A DNA stretch of 64,000 bases from CAVZBT01 sp963773605 (GTDB taxonomy: Bacteria; Acidobacteriota; UBA6911): contig CAVZBT010000012.1 in assembly GCA_963773605.1 (NCBI GenBank), positions 1,364,001 through 1,428,000 of the forward strand, written 5' to 3'. How positions within the stretch are numbered: position 1 is the first letter of the stretch; each line of letters opens with the position of its first letter. Made by a program: the position numbers and the translations under genes. Positions 9,082 to 18,267 of the stretch are shown here, piece after piece. Below the pieces are notes generated by a model. It ran no database searches and was not told where the DNA came from. It worked only from the letters and a program-made list of their open reading frames with translations.

Positions 9082-9972
9082 ATGGACAATCAAACGAAGT
9101 GCACAGAACTCGCGTCGTGGAAAGAGATTGCGGGACACCTCGGGATCACTATCCGCACGGCGCAGATTTGGGAGCGCGACCGTGGGCTGCCGGTGCACCG
9201 CCGGCTGGGCAAACACGGCAGGGTGTTTGCGCAAATCGACGAGATCGACGGCTGGAGACAGCGGGTCACGTCGTCCACTCGCGATGCCGACGCGCCGCCG
9301 GCGGAGAGCATCGGTGCGGTAGTGCGGCCGGTACCGGTCCGGGACCGGGCGGCGGCGACCGTTCGCCCGCGGAGCCGCACCTACGTCGCGCTCCTCCTGG
9401 TACCAATTCTGGTCGCCGTCGGTGTCTCGGCGTACCGCCTCAGAGATGGCGCGCAACCGGCGCGATACCGCTTCGTTCGGAACGGTTTCATTATTCTCGG
9501 GCAGAAAGGCCACGAACTGTGGCGGAAGGATTTTCCCGACCCGTTTCCCCGGTCGGGGAACGGTGAAAGCGCCCCGGGCCGGGAAAAACTCTTCCTGCAG
9601 GACGTGGACTACGACGGAGAGACGGAAGTTGTGGTTTCCATGACCGGCATGAGGAACAACGCACCCGAAGGCGAGCTGGTCTGTTTTTCCGCCTCGGGGT
9701 TATCGAAGTGGACATTTCGCACCCGGGAGGCGATGCGCAGCCGCTACGGCAAACCGGGCGGCGGTCGAGGCGCGGTCAACATCGCCCTGGCGGACTTCGG
9801 CCGGCCCGTCGGCAGGGCTTTCGTCGTGGTGATGAACTACCCGGACGACCCGCAGATCGCACTCGTCTCGCCACAGGATGGCCACCTGATGCGACAGACG
9901 GCAGGGGACGCTCCGAACCCCGCCGCGCCGGCAACCATCGCGCCCTCGCAGCTCGATCGGTTCTTCGAATAA
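9082..9972 (+). CDS. Membrane-anchored HTH regulator with extracytoplasmic FG-GAP region
   Basis: 296 residues from the ATG at 9082. Residues about 8-62 form an excisionase/MerR-like helix-turn-helix (WKEIAGHLGITIRTAQIWERD, then a wing and FAQIDEIDGWRQ). A Pro/Arg linker leads to one membrane helix (TYVALLLVPILVAVGVSAY, about 98-116). The outer part contains FLQDVDYDGETEVVVSM and similar FG-GAP strands. The order HTH, membrane helix, sensor resembles ToxR/CadC-type one-component regulators. The C-terminus ends early (QLDRFFE) compared with what I expect of the family, so it may be truncated. Confidence 0.65.
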   Translation: MDNQTKCTELASWKEIAGHLGITIRTAQIWERDRGLPVHRRLGKHGRVFAQIDEIDGWRQRVTSSTRDADAPPAESIGAVVRPVPVRDRAAATVRPRSRTYVALLLVPILVAVGVSAYRLRDGAQPARYRFVRNGFIILGQKGHELWRKDFPDPFPRSGNGESAPGREKLFLQDVDYDGETEVVVSMTGMRNNAPEGELVCFSASGLSKWTFRTREAMRSRYGKPGGGRGAVNIALADFGRPVGRAFVVVMNYPDDPQIALVSPQDGHLMRQTAGDAPNPAAPATIAPSQLDRFFE

Positions 9973-10066
9973 GAGTCATCGGGTCTTCGCGTCTCGGAGG
10001 CGGCTTTCTGAATCTGCACCTCGGAAGACCCGACAACTGCTCCGCTCTTGGATCAGGGAGAATGCC

Positions 10067-12046
10067 ATGGAGATAGGCCGACGTCAGTTTGTGATCTCCG
10101 GTGGAGCATTGCTTGCCGGTCCTGTACTAACGGCGACCGCGGCCCCGGACGAGCAGAAGCCCTGGGGCGACCTGCTCAGCCGGAGCTTTCCTCCCGAAAA
10201 GCTTGCCGCCGTCCTTCTGCCGACGGCATCGTGGCAGCCCTTCCCCTCCGCCACGGACCGCGCGGCGTGGGGTGCGTTGCCGCCGGACGCGCGCCATGCC
10301 CTCGTCACCGGAGGGGAGAAGCGCACGGGCGCCGCGTGGCCGCCGTTGCCCGCCACCGTGTTCCTGGAGTACCAGCGCGTCGGCAACCGCTCCAATTACG
10401 AGCAGATCCGCGGCGCTCGGCGCGAGCAGCTCGCCGCGCTGGTGCTGGCCGAGTGCGTTCAGGGGGAAGGGCGCTTGCTGGACGACATCGCCAACGGCAT
10501 CTGGGCAACCTGCGAGGAGACGTTCTGGGGCGTGCCCGCCCACCTGAACATGCAGAAGGCCGGCGCCGGGCTTCCGGATGCCGCCGAGCCAGTCGTCGAC
10601 CTGTTCGCGGCCGAGACCTCGAGCCTGCTGGCGTGGACGGACTACCTTCTCGGCTCCCGGCTCGACCCTGTGTCACCGCTCCTGCGGCCGCGCATGCGCT
10701 CCGAAATCGAGCGGAGGATGCTCGCCCCGTGCCTGAGCCGGGAGGATTTCTGGTGGATGGGGCTCGACCCGAACGGACGCGCCGAGCTGAACAACTGGAC
10801 CCCGTGGATCGTCTCGAACTGGCTTACGTCGGCGCTTCTCGTCGCCACCGACGCGCGCAGGTGTGCGGCCGTCCACAAGAGCCTCCGCAGCCTCGACCGG
10901 TTCCTTGCGTCGTACCACGAAGACGGCGGCTGCGACGAGGGGCCGGGGTACTGGTTCCGAGCGGGCGGCTCGCTTTTCGACTGCCTCGAGCTGCTCCATT
11001 CGGCGAGCAAGGGGGCGATCGATTTCTATGGCGTTCCGCTGATCCGCGAAATCGGGCTGTATATTTGCCGCGCCCATATTTACGAGGATTACTTCGTCAA
11101 TTTCGCAGACGCGTCGGCCAAGGTGCGCATGGCGGGCGACCTCGTCTTCCGCTACGGCCGCCGCATCGGCGAAGCCAGGATGCAGGCACACGGGGCGTTC
11201 GCGGCCGAACGGGCTGGCTGGCTCCCAGCACCGGGCGACAGCATGGGGCGCCAGCTTGCGGCGTTTTTCAACCTCACCACCCTGCAGGCCGCGCCGCGCC
11301 GTCAGCCGCTGCTGCGCGACGCGTGGTTTCCGGGAATCCAGGTCATGGCGGCGCGAAAGAAGGACGGCTCCGCCGAGGGGCTGTACCTGGCCGCGCAGGG
11401 CGGACACAACGCGGAGAGCCACAACCACAACGACGTCGGCAACTTCATCGTGTACGCCGACGGCCGCCCGGCCGTCATAGACGTGGGGGTCGAGACCTAC
11501 ACGGCCAAGACCTTCAGCCCGCAGCGCTACGAGATCTGGACGATGCAGTCGGGCTACCACAACCTCCCTACCATCGACGGGGTCATGCAGTCCGCCGGCC
11601 GGACGTTTGCGGCGCGCGATGTCAGCTATCGGGCGAACGAAACCGCGGCGGAGCTCAGCCTCGACATTTCCGGCGCCTTCCCCCCGACAGCCCACCTCCA
11701 ATCCTGGCGCCGCCGGCTGCGCCTGGACCGCGCTCGAAACGTCGTCGAGGTGCAGGACACCTATGTCCTGACCAGGGCCGCCGGGCGCATCAGCCAGACC
11801 CTGATGACCGCCTGCAGGCCGGTTCAGACCGCGCCCGGCGAACTGACACTCGCCGGCGAGCCGTTCCCGTCGGGGAAGGTCAAGATCCTCTTCGATCCCG
11901 CGGTGTTCACGCCGTCAACCGAAGAGATCGGAATCGCAGACAGCCGGTTGAGAAGTGCCTGGGGCGAGCGCGTCTACCGCACCCTGTTGACCGCCTCCGC
12001 CCCGGGCCTGCGTGGTGACTGGACGGTGCGCGTCGCCCAGTCCTGA
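10067..12046 (+). CDS. Tat-exported heparinase II/III-like protein
   Basis: 659 residues with a Tat signal (MEIGRRQFVISGGALLAGPV). Residues about 60-370 form the alpha-toroid typical of alginate/heparinase lyases. The C-terminal beta-sandwich contains the diagnostic HNAESHNHNDVGNFIVYADGRPAVIDVG, with the conserved HNHNDVGNF metal/catalytic-site motif, and QSGYHNLPTIDGV. It is expected to act on acidic polysaccharide outside the cytoplasm by beta-elimination; the exact substrate is not readable. AGGGAG precedes the ATG. Confidence 0.8.
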   Translation: MEIGRRQFVISGGALLAGPVLTATAAPDEQKPWGDLLSRSFPPEKLAAVLLPTASWQPFPSATDRAAWGALPPDARHALVTGGEKRTGAAWPPLPATVFLEYQRVGNRSNYEQIRGARREQLAALVLAECVQGEGRLLDDIANGIWATCEETFWGVPAHLNMQKAGAGLPDAAEPVVDLFAAETSSLLAWTDYLLGSRLDPVSPLLRPRMRSEIERRMLAPCLSREDFWWMGLDPNGRAELNNWTPWIVSNWLTSALLVATDARRCAAVHKSLRSLDRFLASYHEDGGCDEGPGYWFRAGGSLFDCLELLHSASKGAIDFYGVPLIREIGLYICRAHIYEDYFVNFADASAKVRMAGDLVFRYGRRIGEARMQAHGAFAAERAGWLPAPGDSMGRQLAAFFNLTTLQAAPRRQPLLRDAWFPGIQVMAARKKDGSAEGLYLAAQGGHNAESHNHNDVGNFIVYADGRPAVIDVGVETYTAKTFSPQRYEIWTMQSGYHNLPTIDGVMQSAGRTFAARDVSYRANETAAELSLDISGAFPPTAHLQSWRRRLRLDRARNVVEVQDTYVLTRAAGRISQTLMTACRPVQTAPGELTLAGEPFPSGKVKILFDPAVFTPSTEEIGIADSRLRSAWGERVYRTLLTASAPGLRGDWTVRVAQS

Positions 12047-12212
12047 CGAGACGCGGTTCGGCGAACTGCAGCTGAGTGGCCGGTCCTCTTCCGATCGGAA
12101 TCGTCCGGGCCCCGGACTCCGAGGCCGCCGACGCTCCGCCAGCCTGCGTCCTCAAACGGCGCCGAAGGGAGCTGTGGTTAGACGAACCCTTCGTTCCCGC
12201 GCTGGAAGAACT

Positions 12213-13514
12213 TCAACGCCGGGACGCCGGGCTTTTGTCGCAGCTCCCCGCGCCAGGCTGGTCCGTGGAAATGCGCAGGGCCCGGAGTTGCTGCAGGGCT
12301 GCCAGCGTTTTGCCCCACTTCTTTCTGTCTCTTTTCATCCCGGCTGGAGCATTCAGGTCGCCGTAAAACCGCAGTAAATCCGCGCGCAGTTCACCCGACA
12401 CACCCACGAATTTCCGGTCTGCCAGCTTCGTCAGCAACTCGCCGTATGTCTTATCGCAGAGCTCGTATTCGCCTGCCTGTGTGGGCTGGCCCGTATCGAA
12501 ATCCATGTTCCTCAGGTCGAAACTCCCGCTCCGGGTTTGAGCCAGCGAATCCCGGTATCGGGCCAGCGTGGTCTCGAAGCTTGTCAGAAACATCTTCTCC
12601 GCCTCGGGCGTCGGAGGCTTGAATGCAAGGGCCCTCATGATCCCGATTTTCGGAAAGAACCGAAAAACCAGCGCGAGGAACCGCGCGAGGAACCCCGGTT
12701 TTTCGTATGTGTTTCCCCACTGCTTTTCGTAATCCGCCCGCGGGAGCCCATAGACGAACCTCTCCCTCTTGATCCCCGGCATCACCTTTTCGATATCTGA
12801 CTTTCTTACCTGCCACGCAACCTTGGTCATCTCCGGGATTATGGTGCTCACCGAGTGCCGATACGTCCCGAGGGCCAGATCTACGCTCGCAAACAGATCT
12901 TTCATCTCAAGACAGTAGACCTTCTGGAATGAACGCTCGAGCAGCGGTTTCGAGACTTCGAAACCGATGAAGTCGCGGTACCCCTGGGGCGTGTATTGGC
13001 CGCGCGCCACCTGCAGCACATCGAAACCGAATTCCATTTTGAAGTGAGCGGAGGGGGACTCCGCATAAGTCACGACCGGACCATACTTCCGGGCCAGCTT
13101 CGGATACACCAACGGAACGGAGGGATTGACCGCCAGAGGGTGGCCGCTGTTGTCGGCCGCATAGTGGGCCAGAGCGCCCAACGCGAAAGCGTATTCGTTC
13201 AGGTCCTGGGAATCGGCGATCATCGCTTCGATGAAGTCGCCGCTGCGAACGTAATGGAGCAGGTTCGTACAAAACTTGCTCCCGAATGGAAAATAGCCGC
13301 TGTCCTGGATGATGCTGCCGCCGTAAGCGTACGAGTGCGCATCCCGCAACTCCTCGCTCGTCGCCCTGGGAAAACGCCGCTTCAGCAGGGGGAGGACGTC
13401 GTCCCACGAGGCGTCGATGATGGCCTGGTGCGTCAGAACCGAATATCCGAAGGCGGTGCTGCATGCCAGCAGCAGAACCATCAGTGCCGTGCCAAGCGAG
13501 GTCCTGCAGATCAA
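12213..13514 (-). CDS. Exported zinc-dependent phospholipase C-like protein
   Basis: 433 residues with a signal peptide (MICRTSLGTALMVLLLACSTAFG) followed directly by YSVLTHQAIID, the usual opening of the zinc-dependent phospholipase C/S1-P1 nuclease-like fold. Metal-ligand-type segments include HSYAYGGSIIQDSG and ALAHYAADNSGHPLAVN. The C-terminal 200 residues are helical and charged and not assigned. Activity is inferred from the family. It converges with the heparinase gene. Confidence 0.7.
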   Translation of the reverse strand: MICRTSLGTALMVLLLACSTAFGYSVLTHQAIIDASWDDVLPLLKRRFPRATSEELRDAHSYAYGGSIIQDSGYFPFGSKFCTNLLHYVRSGDFIEAMIADSQDLNEYAFALGALAHYAADNSGHPLAVNPSVPLVYPKLARKYGPVVTYAESPSAHFKMEFGFDVLQVARGQYTPQGYRDFIGFEVSKPLLERSFQKVYCLEMKDLFASVDLALGTYRHSVSTIIPEMTKVAWQVRKSDIEKVMPGIKRERFVYGLPRADYEKQWGNTYEKPGFLARFLALVFRFFPKIGIMRALAFKPPTPEAEKMFLTSFETTLARYRDSLAQTRSGSFDLRNMDFDTGQPTQAGEYELCDKTYGELLTKLADRKFVGVSGELRADLLRFYGDLNAPAGMKRDRKKWGKTLAALQQLRALRISTDQPGAGSCDKSPASRR

Positions 13515-13698
13515 TGTGGGTCCCTATCGCCCGAGGAATTGAAGGAGGGTGTACCGACGCTCAGGAAATGATAGCACTTTCCTGCGAGACGCAACCCGGA
13601 TGACGCTCGTTGAGTTTTCGAGTTTCCGAGGCGGTTTTCAAAGAATAAATTCGTGGAATGTGCAGAAGGTCGATGATTGGTCGTGCTGACCGGCGCTG

Positions 13699-14445
13699 CT
13701 AGCGGTCGGCCAGCATTCGGGCAACCCCTTCGAAAAACGTATCGATCCCCGAAATCCATGGCCTGGGGCCGGAGTTATCGAGGCTGCCGAGTCGAGCGAG
13801 GTTTCGCTGCTGCTCCTTCAGCCGGTCACTCTCCTGTTTTAGCCGCTCTTTCTCGCGTTCCCGTGATTTCTCGAGCCCTCCGTTCCGGACGAACTCAACG
13901 ATGCGGCGCAGCTCGTCTTTGTCAAACCAGCTGCCATGCGGCTTGCACCAGTCGATGACCACGCCCGAAGAGCCGGCGAAGTTCGTGCGGTTCATCAGCT
14001 TCGCACACAGGGGGCACGGAACATAAGTTCGGGTGGGTCTCGATCCAGGAGGTGCCGCTGGAAGGGTTTTCTGATCCATTGCGAGTACCGCTTCCTGATC
14101 TTCGGCCGCAGTGCAAACCTTCTGCAGGGTTTCGCTGTCGACCCACAGCCCGCCGCACCTCAGGCACTCCGAGAGCCTGTGTTCGTTGACCTGGATTTGT
14201 GCCAGTGGCTCCGTGCAACGCGGGCATTTCAGCCCATCGGCCGACTTGGGCCGCGCGGAACCGCTCTCCTCCCCGCACCAGGGACAGTGCTTCATGCCGG
14301 AGAAGATGGCGCCGAAGCACTTCGAGCAGATCAGCGCGGCGAGGCTGGAGAGACAATAGGCACACCTAGTGCTGTCCGGCGACGCTACCGCTCCGCAGTT
14401 CGGGCAATTCAAAGTGGCAGGTTTCACATCCAGGGCTCCGAGCAT
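13699..14445 (-). CDS. Multi-zinc-ribbon (zf-TFIIB type) protein
   Basis: 248 residues from the ATG at 14445; longer starts add Arg-rich sequence without domain character. A double zinc ribbon (CPNCG/CAYC and CSKC/CPWCG, residues about 14-58) precedes a zf-TFIIB unit (CPRCTEPLAQIQ to CLRCGGLWVD), and a second zf-TFIIB-like unit (CPLCAKLMN to WCKPHGSWFDKDEL). A highly charged coiled coil (EKSREREKERLKQESDRLKE) leads to the C-terminus. Nucleic-acid or protein binding is likely; the role is unknown. Confidence 0.75.
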   Translation of the reverse strand: MLGALDVKPATLNCPNCGAVASPDSTRCAYCLSSLAALICSKCFGAIFSGMKHCPWCGEESGSARPKSADGLKCPRCTEPLAQIQVNEHRLSECLRCGGLWVDSETLQKVCTAAEDQEAVLAMDQKTLPAAPPGSRPTRTYVPCPLCAKLMNRTNFAGSSGVVIDWCKPHGSWFDKDELRRIVEFVRNGGLEKSREREKERLKQESDRLKEQQRNLARLGSLDNSGPRPWISGIDTFFEGVARMLADR

Positions 14446-14737
14446 CAGATCGGACCAATCATCCCGCCGCTTTAGGGTCGGGCTCCGATACTTGCTGCTT
14501 AAAAAGCAAGTTGACTCGTTTTGCCACCTCAATACAGGCCCGGGAGACTCTCCTTTTCGGCCTGTTTTTCGGGGCAATGCCGTTCCTGCGGATCACACCA
14601 CGGTCGACCGGGCGCGCTGAGCAGGGAATCCGCCGACTCGGCAGGCTATTTCACCTACCTGTCCACGGGAAGGCATGAGAAGATCCATCCACGGTGTGTA
14701 CCCTTCCACTGCACTCACCGACTCGGCGGGGTGAACG

Positions 14738-15250
14738 ATGTCGACCATGCTGCGCCACCTGATGTCGATCCTGCTTCTGCCCTTCGTCGTGGTGGTGATC
14801 GTACCCACCCGGCTGCTCAATAGCGTCGGGACGGGTGCCGCACGCGCCGGCGAAGCCTCACCGCTCGTATGGTTGTCGCGTTTCGTCGGGATCGTGCTGC
14901 TGGTCGTCGGGTTCGGTCTCTTCAGTTGGTGCGTGAGTTTGTTTGCGCGAGTGGGTCGGGGCACATTGGCCCCCTGGGATCCGACGCGCCGCTTGGTGGG
15001 GGTGGGACCGTATCGGACCGTCCGCAACCCGATGATCGGCGGCGTGGCGTTCATGCTGTCGGGCGAAGCCGCGCTGTGGAGTTCGTGGGCGTTAGGTCTG
15101 TGGGCGTGCATCTTCGTCTGCATCAACCACGCTTACTTTCTGCTGTTCGAGGAACCGGGATTGGAAAAACGGTTCGGAGAGAGTTATCGCGTTTACCGAG
15201 CTCACGTTCCCCGCTGGCTGCCGCGGCCGAGGCCGTGGTCAGGCGCATAG
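14738..15250 (+). CDS. ICMT/PEMT-like membrane methyltransferase
   Basis: 170 residues with about four membrane segments. The C-terminal part has the isoprenylcysteine methyltransferase signature: GPYRTVRNPMIGGVAFMLSGEA (SAM-pocket helix region) and EEPGLEKRFGESYRVYRAHVPRW. The GxYRxxRNPM and EExxLxxxFGxxYxxYxxxVPRW motifs are both complete. The methyl acceptor in bacteria is generally unknown. Confidence 0.85.
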   Translation: MSTMLRHLMSILLLPFVVVVIVPTRLLNSVGTGAARAGEASPLVWLSRFVGIVLLVVGFGLFSWCVSLFARVGRGTLAPWDPTRRLVGVGPYRTVRNPMIGGVAFMLSGEAALWSSWALGLWACIFVCINHAYFLLFEEPGLEKRFGESYRVYRAHVPRWLPRPRPWSGA

Positions 15251-15611
15251 GCATTTCCACCATGTCCGACGCCGGAACGGCGCTCCCGGGAGCGATAGGG
15301 ATAACGTGATCGGGACGTGCGTTACCGGCTCATTCCCTTGATCTGGCGATCACGACGAAGGAGCCAGGAGCTTCGAAGACTCCGGATCCAGGGACATGGC
15401 CCGGTTCGGCATGGTAGCCTTTGTGAGAGATTCTTCGAGTCTCACAGGTTGTCGGACCAGCGTCAAAGTCTCGAGGACCCGAAGACTCGAAGCCCCCCTG
15501 CGAGATTCATGATGTATTGCCCGGCTGCATTCTAGTTTTGCCGCCAATCGCGATATCGGGTTAACACTTTCGGGGTCTCCATCGTCTCTCTCGGCAGGGT
15601 TGAGGGTTGGA
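15251..15611. other. Intergenic region before the sigma-factor gene
   Basis: No coding frame is supported. It contains several short GAAGACTC/GAGTCTTCG-type words (for example near 15376, 15428 and 15470-15495) that can pair with one another, resembling dispersed intergenic repeats. It should also hold the promoter of the sigma/FecR operon, but no box is clear enough to mark. Confidence 0.3.
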
Positions 15612-16187
15612 ATGGAGGAGACTATAGGGCTCACTCACTCCGGCGAATCTTGTGCCGTCTCGACGGAGGCCGCGGTGGAAGCGGGCGACAGCGAACTCGT
15701 CGCCGCGGCGCGCGCCGGCAATCGCACTGCATTCGGGCTTCTCTACTGCCGCTTTGCCCGGATGGTGCACGGAATTCTTCTGGCTCGCGTTCGCCCGGCG
15801 GATGCCGAAGATCTCGTCCAGGATGTATTCGTCGCGGCGTTGCGCCGGCTGCAGACTCTCCGCGATGATGCGGCGTTTCCGGCCTGGCTCGCCGTGATTG
15901 CCCGCAACCGCGCCCGCGACCATCACCGTCGGAGCCGGGTCACGATCGAGTTCACCGATGACATGGCGCGCGACGAAAGGCCCGCAGCCGAAGCGTTTGC
16001 GGTACTTGCCGTGATCCGCAGCCTGCCCGACGCCTATCGCGAACCGCTTATCCTGAGGCTCGTCGAAGGCATGACTGGTGACGAAATCGCCGCCCGCACC
16101 GGGCTGACTCCGGCTTCCGTTCGGGTCAACCTCCATCGCGGCATGAAGCGGCTGCGCGAGAGGTTGCGTAAAGGAGAGCGGCCATGA
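15612..16187 (+). CDS. ECF-type RNA polymerase sigma factor
   Basis: 191 residues from the ATG at 15612. Sigma region 2 is at about residues 30-95 (FGLLYCRFARMVHGILL, then ADAEDLVQDVFVAALRRL) and region 4 at about 130-180 (SLPDAYREPLILRLVEGMTGDEIAARTGLTPASVRVNLHRG). It overlaps the FecR-domain gene by 4 bases (ATGA), indicating co-translation with its likely regulator. Confidence 0.9.
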   Translation: MEETIGLTHSGESCAVSTEAAVEAGDSELVAAARAGNRTAFGLLYCRFARMVHGILLARVRPADAEDLVQDVFVAALRRLQTLRDDAAFPAWLAVIARNRARDHHRRSRVTIEFTDDMARDERPAAEAFAVLAVIRSLPDAYREPLILRLVEGMTGDEIAARTGLTPASVRVNLHRGMKRLRERLRKGERP

Positions 16188-17224
16188 CACACGACTATCT
16201 CTGGAACGGTTCAGGTGAGCCCGATCCCGAGATCCAGAGGCTGGAGCACCTTCTTGAGCCGTATCGTTTCGACGCGGGACCGCGCGAATTCCCCGCCGTT
16301 CAGGCCGCGGGCCGATCCACCCTGTCGCGCCCCGGTTTTTCGGCGCTGCGGCGTGCTGCGGGTGTCGCGCTTGCGATCGCGGCCATGGTTTTCGCGGCAG
16401 TTCTGCTCTGGATTCGAACCCCCGTTCCATCGTACGAAGTGGCGCGATTGGCAGGCTCGCCGCGGATCGGCGCCGTGCCGCTGGCCGCCGGCGGCCGTCT
16501 CCGCAGGGGGGAGTGGCTTCTGACCGACGGGGCCTCCCGGGCCCGGATATTGATCGGCGATATCGGCGAAGTGGAGGTCGGACCGGGTTCACGGATAGGA
16601 CTGCTCGAGGCGCGGAACGCAGAACATCGCCTGATGCTTCAGCGCGGCGTCATGCGCGCCATGATCTGGGCACCTCCCGGCCGGTTCTTCGTGTCGACCC
16701 CTTCGGCCCAGGCCATCGATCTCGGCTGTTCTTATACCCTTGAAGTCGATGAGGACGGGAACGGGATCCTGCGCGTCACTTCGGGCTGGGTCGCGTTTGA
16801 GCACGAAGGCCGGGAATCGTTCGTCCCGGCGGGTGCGGCATGCCTCACCCGTGTCGGCGCGGGGCCAGGAACACCGTACCGGGAAGATGCTTCCGACCGG
16901 ATGCGCGCCGCGCTCCTCAGCCTCGATTTCGGCCCAGCCGACACTTCTGCCCGTGCGGCTGAGCTGGGTGCTGTTTTGGATAGTGCGCGCAAGGAGGATG
17001 CCCTTACCCTCTGGCATATGTTGGGGCTTCACGACCGGCTCGAGCGCGAGCGGGTGTGGGATCGCCTCGCGCAACTCGTTCCGCCCCCTTCCGGCGTTAC
17101 GCGAGAAGGGGTGCTTGACTCCAATCGCGCGATGCTGGATCTCTGGTGGAACGAGCTCGGGCTGGGCGATGCTCAGTGGTGGCGCCCCTGGGAACAACCC
17201 TGGCCGGGATGGAAGCACCGTTAA
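16184..17224 (+). CDS. FecR-domain membrane protein, probable anti-sigma partner
   Basis: 346 residues starting at the ATG that overlaps the sigma-factor stop. A cytoplasmic N-terminus of about 55 residues precedes one membrane helix (VALAIAAMVFAAVLLWI). The outer part has the FecR pattern: WLLTDGASRARILIGDIGEVEVGPGSRIGL, a pro-rich loop and FFVSTPSAQAIDLGCSYTLEVDEDGNGILRVTSGWVAFE. The overlap and topology suggest a membrane-bound sensor or anti-sigma for the ECF factor; no TonB receptor lies next to it. Confidence 0.8.
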   Translation: MTHDYLWNGSGEPDPEIQRLEHLLEPYRFDAGPREFPAVQAAGRSTLSRPGFSALRRAAGVALAIAAMVFAAVLLWIRTPVPSYEVARLAGSPRIGAVPLAAGGRLRRGEWLLTDGASRARILIGDIGEVEVGPGSRIGLLEARNAEHRLMLQRGVMRAMIWAPPGRFFVSTPSAQAIDLGCSYTLEVDEDGNGILRVTSGWVAFEHEGRESFVPAGAACLTRVGAGPGTPYREDASDRMRAALLSLDFGPADTSARAAELGAVLDSARKEDALTLWHMLGLHDRLERERVWDRLAQLVPPPSGVTREGVLDSNRAMLDLWWNELGLGDAQWWRPWEQPWPGWKHR

Positions 17225-17331
17225 CCATAGCCTGCCGCCGCACGCCTCATAACCTCGCGTTCGTTAACAAATCCGATCCCGCCGCGTCTTACAATCCGAA
17301 CACCAACACTCGGTAACGGAGGGTATTCCCC

Positions 17332-18012
17332 ATGAAGAAACAAAGGCTCGGCTGGCTCACAGGACTTGCCGTGTTCGCGGTGGTACCGATCGCCCTGGCA
17401 GGTCCGCCGCTCGTCTGCTTTCCTCTCGACGTCGGCAATGCTGCGTCGCTGCCCTGGGCTGCAGCAGCGCGGGGATGGAACTCCCCCAGCGCAACGTATG
17501 ACGTACGCCGGCTCCCGGACGACACTGTCGCCCTGCTTGACGACAAGGCGCCGGTGATCGTCAGGATGGAGACGCTGCGCCGAGCGGCGATCTACGGCGG
17601 CAGCGCAGCAGGCGCGGGGCGGCGCTTGTTGAAAATGCTCAAAGGGCGCATCGATCAGCAGGTTCCGGGCCGGACCGGGGCACTGTACCTTTTCGACTAC
17701 GGCTACCTCGTCGAGACTCTCAAACAGGTTCAGCTCACGAACAAGAAGGGGGCCGAAGCGGTCCCGGAGGACGGCTATGGCTGGATCGTGAAGGCGCTGG
17801 CCAACGCCGGGGGCGACCCGCAGATGGAGTTCGCCGCGGCCCTCGTCAGCCTCTGGCCGCGACAGCGAGGGCACGACGAGCACTTCCGGAAGGCGCTGGC
17901 CGGGGCAGACGCCGATCCGCTCCTGGCTTCCAATCTTGTCGGCAGTGCCTTCGCGGATCGCGGCCGGACCATTGCGGAAATGCGGAAAAACTCCGCCGCA
18001 CGCGCGAACTGA
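17332..18012 (+). CDS. Exported protein of unknown function
   Basis: 226 residues with a clear signal peptide (MKKQRLGWLTGLAVFAVVPIALAG). GGAGG lies upstream of the ATG. The mature part is helical with FPLDVGNAASLPW and a central ALYLFDYGYLVETLKQV; no domain recognised. It stands alone downstream of the sigma/FecR pair. Confidence 0.6.
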   Translation: MKKQRLGWLTGLAVFAVVPIALAGPPLVCFPLDVGNAASLPWAAAARGWNSPSATYDVRRLPDDTVALLDDKAPVIVRMETLRRAAIYGGSAAGAGRRLLKMLKGRIDQQVPGRTGALYLFDYGYLVETLKQVQLTNKKGAEAVPEDGYGWIVKALANAGGDPQMEFAAALVSLWPRQRGHDEHFRKALAGADADPLLASNLVGSAFADRGRTIAEMRKNSAARAN

Positions 18013-18267
18013 CCGGGACCTGAGGGCGGGCAGGTCTTGATTATGGCCTTTTCTCAGAAGAACGCACACGGCCGTCGCGGGTGTTCCCCGGGAAAAATCA
18101 ACGATCAAGACCTGACCTCTGGATTATGATGGGCGGCGGAGGGTCCGATGCGCCCAAAACACTCGTTTTGCCAGCTCAATCGACGGGAGTTTCGTTCGGT
18201 GACCGCGATCTCTGCGGGAAGCCGGAGCATGATATCGGGCGCCGGCGGGACACAGAGGAGGTGCTCC

